Positions 1-11,655 of a stretch of DNA of 64,000 nt are shown in pieces. The notes beneath the pieces were generated by a model that searched no databases, was not told where the DNA came from, and saw only the letters and a program-made list of their open reading frames with translations. The translations under genes were made by a program, and so were the position numbers. Source of the stretch: Trematomus loennbergii. Lineage: Eukaryota; Chordata; Actinopteri; Perciformes; Nototheniidae. Numbering within the stretch: position 1 is the stretch's first letter; every line of letters begins with the position of its first letter. The stretch covers positions 7,832,707-7,896,706 of the forward strand of contig JAAOOA010000056.1 of NCBI GenBank assembly GCA_012861695.1. Reading direction: 5' to 3'.

Positions 1-2219
1 AAGTTACACATTAATCTGGCTGCCAAATGTTAAGCAGAGAGATGCATCCCACAGCATGTAGATAAAGGTTAATAAGGCATAGAATACATGTAATGCATAT
101 TTGTGATTGTGATGACAACTCAAATGATGAGTTTGTTTATTACATGTTTATATTAAATATGTCTCCTATATATATGAACAAGGTTCAATTTACCTTTACT
201 TTCTTTGTGAAGTAATTACATTAAAATAAACAGAAGCCTCTTCTTGTGCATTTTTTCATACAGTGATATTTAAATGAATACATTGTCATGTGCTTCGGTC
301 AGATTCCTCAAGTTTTCTTCCCTGTGATTCACAAAGATCTCATTCAATGAAACACATTAAAAAAAAAAATAGAAAAGTGAAAAGTTGCATTATGCAAAAT
401 AGTGAAGGGAACAAATGTGATATGTTTAATAGTGTTTCTGGCTTTTGCAACTCATAGAAGTAGCTTCTTGAAAATAGCTAGAAAAGATACCAAAGTCTAT
501 TAAAATCTACCTGCTTTAATACGTATTTTAACATGTAAAATTGCAAAACCTTTGCGAAGATTGCAGACATCAAAAATAAACAACTGTTTTGCATTTGACT
601 TAAAGGAAATATTTTTTTTCAAAAAGAATAGATTCATCAAAAGCATTTTTTTCCCAAAAAGTATTGATGTTGTGGTACCTGCTTCTGATTAATCTATAGT
701 AGAGACAAAGCTTTATTTATGTCATACAGAGTTTGTAGTCATCGATTCCTTATTTACAGTAATCCTGTCACATACTCTGAGATATGACAATATGACCGAT
801 ATGTCCAACAAAAAGTGGCATTCGAAATTATATTTGAAGCTGCTACATGCATAAAACATGTCCATGCAAGATTACTTGTAACACACTATTAATTTGTTCA
901 AACAAATAACGATATGTGTATTCCCTCTGACCTGGGCTAATGCTGAATATAATGTTGCACACAGATTAATCCAAAAGGCAACTAATATCATGCTCATTAT
1001 TTCAACAATAATAACATAAATCAAATCACTTCATTATGCTTAAACCATGTTACAGGGAAGTTAAACCCAACACTGTCACAATAAGTAATCACTTGTAGTG
1101 TTGTCACTTTTCATCCATGGTTCTCACAATCATCAGCATAACTTCCTGCCCTGAATAGGGGCCCCATTGTAAGAGACTTCCATCAATCCAGTAAGCGCTG
1201 CAGGGGTTAAATGCTCTAATTTTATATTATAAGACAACTGTTTTGCTGTTACTATATCTGTCCACATAGGAAGCTATCAATTGTAAAAAGACCAGCACCA
1301 AATCTACACGCACACACACACACACATGCACTTATCAAGCACTCTATCTTCTGTGAGACCACCCAGGTACGGGAGGTAATTACTTCAACATATTCGGGTA
1401 AAAGCAACACCCTCATCCCCTCGCAATACATCCTTATAGTGTGGTTTATGAAAGACTGAGCATCATATGGTAACCTTCTGCAAAAATTAAGTCCACTTCT
1501 TTCTTCATGTCCTGAACATGGGCAACCTCGGGTCTGAAAAGTGAAAAAAGTGAATGTAGAAGTGACTTAAACATGCAATCTTGTGAATGGCCAAAGTGCA
1601 AAATGAAGTCAGATTGTATAGAAGTCTATGAAAAGATTACACCTCGCACTTCATTAGTTATCCAGTAAACATTTTCTAGACAAGTTTCTGCCAAAATCAC
1701 TAGTTTTAAACCTGATTAAATAAAGTATGATGCTTCTTTTTCCAAAATGTCCAACTTTTTAAAGTAGAATCGGCAGGAGAATAGCAAAGGCTTTAGGGCG
1801 TATCTAACACGTATTTTCAAGTCTGGGTGTTTTTAGTGTTTTTCATCGTATAACTACAGTATTATCCTCTCACATATGTTTTCAGTTCATGAAAATTATT
1901 ATTAAACTTTTCCTTGCCTTGTTCAGGCAATGTCTTGTTCAGGGTTCCGATTTTCTTAGCTCCACCCTCTTTTGTAGCTTCTTCCAAAAAAAACAAGATG
2001 GTGCGGCCAAAACCAAGAAAATTACAACCCAAACGGCAAATGCATTGCTTCAAAACTGTAGTCCAGAAAACATCGGGTGATTTGCCGGGTTTACTTCTAT
2101 GGTACTCATTTATGATTTTCTGACTTGTCTGTTATCGTGTCCCTCTACATGCTTTACCAAACACACCATTTACATGGATTGACTCCAGCTTGCTTTTTTT
2201 CTTCATTCACATTCCAAGA
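1..2219. other. Unique AT-rich DNA, no gene seen
   Basis: AT-rich sequence with scattered A or T runs and short chance open frames only. The only simple repeat is a CA run near 1311. The short open frames around 1860-2120 overlap on both strands and show no recognisable motif. A denser stretch at 1130-1215 could be regulatory, but nothing specific is visible. Confidence 0.6.
1307..1326. repeat. CA dinucleotide microsatellite
   Basis: An alternating CA run of about nine units, flanked by unique sequence. Confidence 0.9.
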
Positions 2220-2430
2220 AATTATTGTCATATCTAAACATTGCTGCAGTTATCTCTCCCATTTGGCTGCGCTGGTAATGTCTTTTCAAGCAATAATGTG
2301 TCTGACATGCAGCGTGTTTGCCGACATCTGTTCATGAGCCACGCAGCGTCCCCTCTGATATTCACGTCCTATTGTGATCATTTTCAATTGATTCTTTATG
2401 AGTCATTTCAAAGCTAATGGCTTGTGAGCG
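2220..2430. other. Candidate conserved non-coding element
   Basis: Balanced-composition unique sequence without simple repeats or open frames of note. It is rich in homeobox-like and bZIP-like short words, for example the run around 2375-2410. It resembles developmental enhancer DNA of fish by texture. This is inference; no alignment was made. Confidence 0.25.
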
Positions 2431-3290
2431 GCGCGGCGTAGAGAGGACCTTTGGGAGAAGGTACCCAGACAGACAGAGGGATCAGAGATGAGTCGTGTAC
2501 ACAGAGAGACCGAAGGGGGCGAAGACAGAACAATGTGATCAACAATCTGCTGAAATGTGTGCATAAAAGACCACAATCACACAGCCCTCATCCATGATTA
2601 TATTCCAAAGTGCCAATTACATTGCGTCAGAAAACTACAGTGAGGGGTTGACACTCTACAATAAAGCAAATAATTTCCACTTGGAGGAACAGAAAAACGT
2701 TAATATGAGGGGTGGAAGATGGGTGAGGAGGATCTCGGTTAAAGGAAGTAGCTAATAAGGTTTAATGGTGCGTGTCAGGAAGCCACAGTATGCAAGGGAA
2801 ACACAGCTGGCTTCATTTTGTAAACTATTTGATATACACATCTATCCCGCTCACAATTATCAGCTGCTCTCAAGCCACTGGGGACAGTTTAGCAACTCCG
2901 ATCAGGGACATTTTCTCCCAACTCTTCAATTGTCAAGGAAAAAGTCATTATCATTTTGTAAGAGAGGCAGATTGACATGCAACGATTGCTGATTTTTGAT
3001 TTTTTTACTTGTTATGTCCAAGAGTTTATCACCCTTTGAAGCAGGGATGTATTTAATATGATAAAATGTTGCAACATTAGGACCAAGCAAAACCAATATA
3101 TATTCTTGCTGCAAAATCGTTATCCCTTCTGTGGATAATGATGTGTGCACTCATTGGGTTTACATTTAGATAACTTCAAAGAGGATTTTTTGTAAAAATA
3201 TTTTAACCGTCATAATAGTTTTACAATGGAGTGTGAACTTCTACATGGGTGTGAACGTTTGGTTTCTGAGTGACCATGTCCATATTCCTT
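2431..3290. other. Unique DNA, no gene seen
   Basis: Mixed-composition sequence with short overlapping chance open frames at 2765-3150 on both strands. No family motif, repeat boundary or RNA gene was recognised. Confidence 0.5.
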
Positions 3291-3312
3291 ACCCTAACCC
3301 TAACCCTAACCA
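3291..3312. repeat. Short interstitial telomere-like repeat
   Basis: Three and a half head-to-tail CCCTAA units, the vertebrate telomere hexamer read on the C-rich strand, embedded in unique DNA. Too short to imply a chromosome fusion by itself. Confidence 0.8.
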
Positions 3313-4489
3313 CCTAGATGTTTGGTTTGAGGATTTAGATTCTAGGGTCAATGGCCAATATTTGTTGTGGTTCCTGTGAAGCCAGCAAATATCCGGATAA
3401 TGGTAACCTGGGCCTAGATTTCCTCTCCCGTTTTGTGTCATTGTTTAGAGTTGAATGAGTAACTTGTGGCGAGAGAATGGAGTTGGAGTTGAGGGACAAC
3501 GTTTCATTTCTAAACCGATACCTGCATATGAACACAGATAAATAAATATATGGTTATAGGTTTGATTGGGCCAATGTGTTAAGCCTCTACTGCTTTTCAC
3601 AGGGACCTTTATGCAACCGAAGCACGCTCAGATGTGATTGATCAATATTAAGATATTAATATAAGAGTTAATCACACTGTGATTTAAACAGTCTTGATTG
3701 AAACACATTTTTAACTAAGTCTTGTTATGTTCTGTCATCACAACTGGAACAATGAAATAGAGATGGATAGCGCTAGCTTGCTCCCATCCTTTGTATGAAC
3801 AAAAATAAATTGACCCGAAAATGCAGCAGATGTGAAATAAAATAAACAAAAAGTTAAATTGAATGGGATTCAATGCCATTAAGCTGGTTAACTGAATACA
3901 AAATTATTTTCTGAATAACCTAAAAAATGCGTGACGGCTCCTCCCATTTGCGGTACCATACAACCAAGATCAAGTAGTTTTGTTGAGTGGAAACACATAG
4001 GTCAAAAAGGTCCTATCCTTTTTTGTGAAATTGAAAAATATGAACAGCTATCTATCTGCTACAAAAAAGTGAGAAGATTCTAAAACCCTTTTGACTTTAA
4101 TAAACATTTTTGTTTGGTATTCTTCCAAAAATGGACAAATAGACGTAAATCTATGGATAATGCATTCATTCGAAATAAAATAAATCAACCATTGCCTAAC
4201 ATGCAAACTTGTTGATCAAACAAAATAGGACCATGTACATCACAGCCAAATTACTTTGTCAAACCACGATGTTTAAACAAAAAAATACATGTTTCGTAAA
4301 GCATAACAGACAACCTAGGTCCGCGTTTGACTAAAAAAAGGACGCCTTTAAACACAGTGTCTTTTTTTGTGACCTAAAGGAAGTCTGCACATGTATTTAA
4401 AACATAAAACATAATTGCTTTGCCTCCAAACTTCTGAACCTTTGTGTTTTTAGCGGTTGAGTGTTCAACTTCCTCACAAGGGTCAAATA
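3313..4489. other. Unique AT-rich DNA, no gene seen
   Basis: AT-rich sequence with A and T runs and no open frame above about 65 codons apart from a chance frame at 3335-3535. No transposon ends recognised. Confidence 0.55.
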
Positions 4490-4650
4490 ATTGTCAGTGT
4501 CACCGGCAGATTTAGAGACTGGAGCACCGGAGGATAAACCACCCGAGGGGACAAAGCTATATTCTCTGGCTGGTACGATTTACACTGTACTGCAGCTAGG
4601 ATAAGCCCATCATTAAATCATTATGATTGCAACCCTTGACTCCTGAGGTT
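4490..4650. other. Candidate conserved non-coding element
   Basis: A low-repeat, balanced-composition stretch between AT-rich flanks, ending at a T/C-rich tract (about 4650-4685). It reads like regulatory DNA but has no coding frame. Inference from texture only. Confidence 0.22.
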
Positions 4651-6684
4651 TTTTCTTTTTCCTTTCCTTTTTTTTTTCTTTTCCTACCCACCACAGCGTG
4701 TGAAAAGAGTACCCTGAACTTCAAAAAATTGGATGTTGTCTAACAAGCCACTTGGTTTTGATGGGCCTAATTTAAACTATTATGTTCTTGTGGTTTCCTG
4801 ATCCTATTACAAATATTTGAAGGGAAGTATTTATCATTGAGATACTGTATACATGTATCAGCACAGATGGATTTCCTGTGCATGCAAAGGTCAGTGATTT
4901 AGATGTATAAACATGCAATTGGGAAACCTTCTCTGCCTTGACCTGAAAATCATGGCCGTAATGACAAACAGGGGATGTGGCAATGAATACTGTTTGATAT
5001 GGTTGGTCTGGTCAAATTTAAGTACAATCTTTTCACCTGGTGCTGGTGGAGATTTTTGAAAAGCCACATTTTACTCCTTTCTTGTGTATTGAAGTGAGAC
5101 TCTTTCTCCTCTCTGTTTGCCAGCAGCTTTCTCCCACCAGCTCTAAAGCGGCCTAAACAAGCACTGTGGTGCTGCGGCTCGCCACTGGTAACGCCAAGTG
5201 TTTATCGCACTGTGCAATGTGCAGGTGACAGTAATTATCAGCAGATGACAGTGGCAGTCCCCAATGTGGACCAGATGGCAACAAGAGACGTCATGTGTGT
5301 ACAGCTGCTCCTCTTGTCGCCGGGTAAAAATCACAAGAAAAAGAAAGCCTCATTTTCAAAAGAAGCTACAGGTGATTGTTTTGCAGCAGCGTGATGCAGA
5401 TCGCACCGGTTGTTGTAAAATTGCCACTACCCTTTGCATCTAACACGCTCTGTTGAGGACCTCGAATGCCACGTTAGCTCTCAAAACCTGTGCACACAGT
5501 GTGTAAACTCTATGATGAGGATAAACGCTTGCATACACAATCGCATATGCAAAGCACAGCAGCGACAGTCACGGCCACTCGGGCAGATACGTGATCAAAA
5601 GCACACAAAGTGGCAATGGCTGTTTGAAGTCAATGGGGTGTAAGTCAGTGTAAGGGACATTAACTGTTGCTGATATTATACTGAAGTCGAAGATAACAGG
5701 ACCTGGATTTGCTTTCTGTGTGGAGTGTGTGGGTGCCTTGAGCTCCCCGGAAGCTTCCTCTTCCTATCACCTCCGAATTTCTGAAAATGCAATCAAAATG
5801 TTTTAACTTTTGAGAGTTTAATTGTTGCTTTCAAACCCCACTTATAAAAATAAAGGAATTATTTTTAGAAAGTTTCACTTTTTTGCACGAAAAATGTGCG
5901 TTGATTTGATATATTAAATTAGTTGTAGAACATTACAAAGTGATATTTTGGAGTTTTGCCTTTTTGCCCTCACAGTAGGAGGCACTTAAGATCAAGATAT
6001 AAAAAATTGTCAACCATTTATTTCTTCAGTAAAACAGAACCCAAGTAAACATAATATGGCTCTGAAAAAAATACCTACAAAAAATGTGTGACTGCAAGTG
6101 TCCAACACCAAAACTGCATGTCTCCATTGCCACAAACTGAACTTTACACCTAATAAAAAATGTGATACTGTGACTTTTTTTTCCACGGGATTAGGTGTCT
6201 CATTAAATGCCACTCGAAAAAAGCCCCATTAGTTCATTTCCCTCTTGGTTAATTAACATCTGCCCCTGACCTTTACAAAAGATAGGGGCAACTTTATCTT
6301 GAAAGTCAAGGTTACGAAACTATGTTTCACGGCAGATTGATTACTGACCACTGGTCTGAAGGAGAGAGACTCTGGCTAACTGCTCAGACTCCAGTCAGAA
6401 TATGAAAAAAGATGGACAATAACCTTAAAAGCACAGTCTTGGAAGAATGTGTGTTAAACGATTAGATTATTTTGTATGTACTTCATTTTGAATAACTTTC
6501 ATATTATATACTGTATTTATACGTTAATATTATGCATATAAAATACATTTAATTGCTGGTTAAACTAAATCAACATCAGAATCAGACGGTACTGATTCTA
6601 AAAAACATACATTGAAAACCTTCTTGGTAATATAAAACTCTCCAGAAGCAAAGTTATACCCCAAAACTAATGCAGCACATTTGC
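4651..6684. other. Unique DNA, no firm gene
   Basis: The T/C tract at 4650-4685 is followed by unique sequence. The 5060-5770 segment is less AT-rich and carries overlapping open frames on both strands (5143-5643) without a start, splice or domain pattern I recognise. 5800-6680 is AT-rich with nothing identifiable. Confidence 0.45.
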
Positions 6685-6906
6685 TCAAATCTGTAAAAAT
6701 AGCACTTCTGAATACTTTTTGCTGTCTAAGCCAGAGTATATAATAAGGGTATTATCATCTAGCAAAATGGGCACATCATGGCGAAACGTTGGTTGCACCC
6801 AAGGGTGCTCTTGGTCCTGCAGAATGGATTTATACTCCTCTGCCATTATACAGCCATTATGATGCAAAAGAGCACTTATCAGACCTAATGAACACCAGTA
6901 GATCAT
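6685..6906 (-). pseudogene. Tc1/mariner-like transposase fragment
   Basis: A 73-codon open frame read on the minus strand. Its first part has the spacing of the Tc1-like catalytic core: a start resembling the M-x-W-G/C-C-S stretch, a GCIMAEEYKSIL segment matching the usual G-x-M-x-x-x-Y-x-x-IL pattern, then ILLDDN followed by a histidine-poor version of the region after the second catalytic aspartate. Tc1-family transposases use a DDE/D triad for cut-and-paste transposition. Here only the central third of the core survives. The upstream DNA-binding domain, first aspartate and last catalytic residue are not seen in frame, and no 5'-TA-flanked terminal repeats were found nearby. I infer an old dead copy. 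The chief alternative is a chance frame, made less likely by the ordered motifs. Confidence 0.55.
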
Positions 6907-8276
6907 TAGATTACAAATCCACTTCTATGCTGAATCAGAGAACTTGAGAGCTTTCTGTCTGGTGAGGCTGTTCAGATTGTTTTGTAAACCTAAGACTTTG
7001 CAGTTCCTCTGGCAATGCACGGACAATAACTAACATTGCATCTCGGTTTTCTTGTCACAAAAGATAATATTCAGCTTGGGGAAAACAGCTGTATAGTATA
7101 TTATCTTCTGTAGTTGGAGAAAATGACCCTGATGACATGAAGTGTCCAACTGTAATCCATGGTGGTAACCGAAGCCTTGTAGTCCCGTTTTTGAAATAGC
7201 TTAAATTAGCAGCTTTTGCTGTGTAAAGTACATGGAAGGGTTAATTTAAATATTTAACAAGATTTAAACCAATTTATAGCTTTTTTAAATTACCTGAATA
7301 CTTTGTTTTAGTGGTTACACTGGATTATTTAAAAAATGTTACTATGCAAGCAAGTGTATCAGCAATGGTGACCTTGCCGGTCATTTGCCATTGTCGTTTT
7401 TTGCGCTTCATTTAGCTTTTTTCACCTACTTGGGAACATTGATGATGTAAGAAATTACCAATATCTCATACACTAAATTAAAACTAATGAACATAGGGGG
7501 CTGAATCTTGAAATGACATGATCTTATCGTCAAGTCATAAGAGCTGATGCATTATTGGAAATGTGTTTTTTTTATTTCACTCATACTGGGTATTAAAGTC
7601 TGGATATCTCAGGCTTTATTCCACTTATGTTCTCACATCTCTCTTTTAATCTTTCTTTTGCAAGTGCTGCCCTGCTTTATGAAAGGGAAATTGCTTAAGT
7701 ACCCCTTTAATGTTGTTTTGAAAACTTGGAACACCACAAAAGTAATCTTCCAAAAGTTAATACACCCGGATCTATCAGTATTCTGCTTTATATGCTCTAA
7801 TGTGTGCTTTTTTCATGATTAAAGTAAAGGTCAATCTACTAGATTTTTTAGGCAATTACAACTAAGGGTGCGTTCGTTTATCCAATCTAATACTCTACAC
7901 TTAAATGAGACCGTTGTTGTTCCAAGAAACAGAGCATTCTATTTCTACATAAATTAATGTATGAATGCTTGAAAGAAAAACTTTCCACCTGCCACTTGCT
8001 TATCAGTGAGGATGATAATCTCAGAGATGATTATGATCAGACATGATAGCCTGTAGACTGTAACAACATGTCTATAAAGATAAATAAGAAAGGGTAGGCT
8101 AAAGCTAACGTTAACGGAGCTAGTTAGCTAGCTAAACATTTTATTTATTAGCATGGCAACAAAATATTACCATTTAGTTCAAATGGCGCTCTGGTGCTCC
8201 GCATTCTCAGATGGAGTAACAAGATTATACTCTGTCGTTACGAGACTGAGCTGCTCTGAATATCTAAGGTACATTC
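6907..8276. other. Unique AT-rich DNA, no gene seen
   Basis: Unique sequence with a chance open frame at 7547-7822. A run rich in GCTA/TAGC words lies at 8095-8135, a common texture in fish repeats. No coding or RNA gene recognised. Confidence 0.5.
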
Positions 8277-8280
8277 TAAC

Positions 8281-10902
8281 CAACCCGGTATCACGACAAG
8301 ACGTGAACATGTGATGATTTACCATGCTGGGAGACGTGAAGATGTCACAATTTCGTCCCTTCAAACGTGACAGTTACACGGTATTGTTAACATGGCCCAA
8401 CCAGTAGAGAAATACCCGGAAATGCTAAGCAAATGCTCTACCATTTTCTTGTTGCCCCAGCTGGTCGACACCTCTTTTAGCAGAAACAAAAGCTACATCA
8501 ATGTATTGAATCGATGTTAATAAATTAAAAATAATAAATTGCTCTTTTTGTCATTTCACAGTACAGGTACTATGTAACGAAATTGTTCCTCTGCATTTGA
8601 CCCATCCTAGTGTTAGGAGCAGTGGGCTGCCATTATGTCCGGCACCCGGGGCAGTGTAGGGAACGGTGCCTTGCTCAGGGACACCTCGGTAGCACTTGGT
8701 CTTGCCGGGACTCGAACTGGTGACCTTCCAGTTGCCAAGCCAAGTCCCTATGGACTTCGCCATCCATGTGTGTGGACTTAACGGACGTGACGTTGTGCGA
8801 TTGCGTTGCCAGGCAACAGTTTGGGTTCATGTTAATTTACAAACTCTTCAACTAGAACCGTAGTTATATTTAAAACATTTTAGAAGGCCTCACAAAATAC
8901 TTTAATGTAAATTTAAATTTAAATGTGAACGAATGTGTGTATAACAAAATACATCCGTCATAAACAGTACCGGAAACAGACGTAGGCAAGGTCCTCAGCT
9001 CGGTGATTGGATGGTTTAGCCGCAATGCACGTTAGGATATGGTGTTTTATGCGATGTGAAATAAATAAAATAAATAACACTTTATCTGAGTGTGCTGCTT
9101 TTCTCTTGAAAGTCATCACATAACGGCATTGTAATACACGGTTCGGCTGCATTAAATATTACATATCTGCCGTAGTTCGCTATTTATAGAGCCCTGATGA
9201 GAAGACTTCTAGACAAACAGGAAGCACTGCCGCCAAAACTGAAAACGTGACGTGGATCATAAATATATCAGCAATTAAACAACATCTTACATTTCTTTTC
9301 ACACAATACGTCTCCTTGCAGTATCAATACTAATTCGGTTGACTTTTATATTGATCCAATTGGTAGATAGGCTGTATTTACACCATAACGGTGCACAGCT
9401 GATAGAAAGGGACACCTAGTGGTTAAAGCACGTTATTGAATTGTATTATTTTTATTATTAGATATTAATAGGAGGATGTGCAAAACAGACAAACTAATAA
9501 GGCTTTATTTAAACATGAAAGAATGCTTTAGGTTAAGGTCTTCTTTTGTATCTACAGATAAATATTAAGCCTGACAAAGTACTTAACGTCTAATATATTG
9601 CTTTCCTGCAATGTTAACTATGTTTAAGCACTTATTTTAACTGATATTATACATATGTATTATACTTTTATAAGATGTATGTAGATAGTATAAGAAATGT
9701 GCAGAATATGACAATGTAATGGTGGAGGTATACACATATGATAGATGTCTTGCAATGCACTGTTACACCGTAGTTGTGTATAATATGATATGTCAATAAA
9801 CCTTAGAAAATCTTGAAATCTTGAAAGGGATGTGCAAAATAGTCATTATATACAGTCTTTAATTAACTATTAGTAGAGAATAACGAGTAATGAATATACT
9901 TTATAGGGATCCTATTAATATCTAATAATAAAAATAATAAAATTCAATAACGTGCTTTAACCACTAGGTGTCCCTTTCTATCAGCTTCTATCTACCAATC
10001 GGATCAAATATAAAAGTCAGCCGAATTAGTGTTGATACTGCAAGGAGACGTATTGTGTGAAAAGAAATGTAAGATGTTGTTTATTTGCTGATATATTATG
10101 ATCCACGTCACGTTTTCAGTTTTGGCGGCAGTTCTTCCAGTTTGTCCAGAAGTCTTCTCATCAGGGCTCTATAAATAGCGAACTACGGCAGATATGTAAT
10201 ATTTAATGCAGCCGAACCGTGTATTACAATGCCGTTATGTGATGACTTTCAAAGAGAAAAGCAAGCACACTCGGATTAAAGTATTATTTTTTTTAAAACA
10301 TTTCACATCGCATAAAACACCATATCCCAACGTGCATTGCGGCTAAATCATCAAATCACCGAGCTGAGGATCTTGCCTACGTCTGTTTCCGGTACTGTTT
10401 ATCACGGAGTATTTTGTTATCACACATTCGTTCACATTTAAATTTAAATTTACATTAAAGTATTTCGTGAGGCCTTCTAAATGTTTTTAAATATAACTAC
10501 GGTTCTAGTTGAAGAGTTTGTAAATTAACATGAACCCAAACTGTGCCTGGCAACGCAATCGCACAACGTCACGTCCGTTAATTCCACACACATGGATTAC
10601 ATCGATTTAATACATTAATGTAGCCTTTGTTTCTGCTAAAAGAGGTGTCGACCAGCTGGGGCAACAAGAAAATCGGCAAAATCGAGTGTGACTTTTAAAA
10701 AATATATTATATTAATATTGACAATAACAACCGACCGTCATGGGTAGAGCATTGCTTGGCATTTCCGGGTATTTCTCTACTGGTTGGGCCATGTTAACAA
10801 TACCGTGTAACTGTCACGTTTGAAGGACGAAATCGTGACATCTTCACGTCTCCCAGCATGGTAAATCGTCACATGTTCACGTCTTGCCGTGATACCGGGT
10901 TG
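8281..10902. mobile_element. Large foldback (long inverted repeat) element, 2.6 kb
   Basis: Left arm 8281-9474 and right arm 9910-10902 are inverted copies of each other, separated by about 435 bp of AT-rich spacer. The outer ends are CAACCCGGTATCACG on the left and its complement on the right. They are flanked by TAAC at 8277-8280 and TAAC at 10903-10906, which I read as a 4-bp target duplication. Arms are colinear apart from a SINE in the left arm and about 70 extra bases around 10675-10745 in the right. No transposase frame is present, so it would move only with help in trans. A partial third copy lies at 41690-43270, showing that this is a family rather than a local palindrome. Superfamily not assigned. 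Confidence 0.85.
8518..8761 (-). mobile_element. tRNA-derived SINE, V-SINE-like
   Basis: Read on the minus strand this begins with a tRNA-like head. A box-B-like segment GGTCACCAGTTCGAGTCCC lies at 8707-8725, and a weaker box-A-like TGGCGAAGTCC stretch lies upstream. These are the internal RNA polymerase III promoter parts of tRNA-derived SINEs. The body contains a GGGTCAAATGCAGAGGA segment resembling the conserved V-SINE core, and the 3' end is AT-rich (8518-8545). It sits in the left arm of the foldback element. The right arm lacks it, so the pre-insertion sequence is visible. Confidence 0.8.
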
Positions 10903-10906
10903 TAAC

Positions 10907-10948
10907 AGCGCTCCAAATTTAGCGCTCTGAATTTAGCGCTCTGAATTT
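10907..10948. repeat. 14-bp tandem repeat, three units
   Basis: Three units of AGCGCTCTGAATTT, the first with two changes, begin directly after the right TAAC flank of the foldback element. Confidence 0.9.
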
Positions 10949-11123
10949 AGCACAACTCCGAATTTGTTGCCAGTGTGCTCCGGCGCTCAGGACGCCTTTT
11001 TTACGATTGCAACCTATATATCATGATCTAACTGGACATATTTTGCTCAATTGTAATTGGGATGTTGTTTGTTTTCTTGTTTTTCGTTAAAATGTGTCTC
11101 TTTAATGTGGTGTTTTTTTGTTA

Positions 11124-11655
11124 CTACACTGTAAAAATATTCACCGTGAATTCACAATAAATACTTGGCCAAATTTTGCATGACTTTCACAGTAAGATTC
11201 ACAGCAATTTACTGTGAATGTCTTCACAGTAATGTATTGTAATTTCACACCCATGATATTACAATACATTGCTGTGAATGTCTTCACAGTAATGTATTGT
11301 AATTTCACACCCATGATATTACAATACATTGCTGTGAATGTCTTCACAGCAATGTATTGTAATTTCACACCCATGATATTACAATGCATTATTGTAAAGG
11401 TAAAACTGTATACTGTAACTTCACAGCTTCAATGACTAAGGAATTACTGTGATATTACAGTATGTTACTGGGGAATTACATCATTTTGTTGTACATGCAT
11501 TACAACAAGGGCCTGTACTTTTACATTTCTATTGTGAAAGCAATGCAGGAGTTGCCAGTAATTTACTGTGAATGTACAATGTGTACTGTGAAAGTAATGC
11601 AGATGAGTAGCCAGCAATTTACTATCAATTTACAATGATAGACGTGCATAACTGT
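11124..11655. mobile_element. CACTGTAAAAA-type fish repeat with internal array
   Basis: Starts with CACTGTAAAAATATT and is dense in short words of the form TACAGTGAA / TTCACAGTAA on both strands, a texture common in non-autonomous fish elements. A relative lies at 39906-40186. I did not find the matching right terminus, so the right limit is approximate. Confidence 0.6.
11221..11400. repeat. 60-bp tandem repeat, three units, each a hairpin
   Basis: Units at 11221-11280 and 11281-11340 are identical base for base. The third (11341-11400) differs at about six positions. Each unit holds an imperfect inverted repeat (TCACAGTAATGTATTGTAAT against ATTACAATACATTGCTGTGA), so a single strand can fold at every unit. 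Open frames across it on both strands arise because 60 is a multiple of three. Confidence 0.95.

Noticed and set aside
8707..8725. Possible tRNA gene (box-B-like sequence on the minus strand)
   Set aside because: It is followed by a V-SINE-type body and AT-rich tail, and no full cloverleaf could be drawn, so it is a SINE head.
11221..11400. Possible CRISPR-like array (regular repeats with dyad symmetry)
   Set aside because: Units are contiguous with no unique spacers, and the setting is a vertebrate genome.
11141..11435. Open frames of 73-82 codons on both strands with repeated MYCNFTPMILQYIAVNVFT-like units
   Set aside because: Product of a 60-bp tandem hairpin repeat whose unit is a multiple of three. 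The same DNA is open on both strands.
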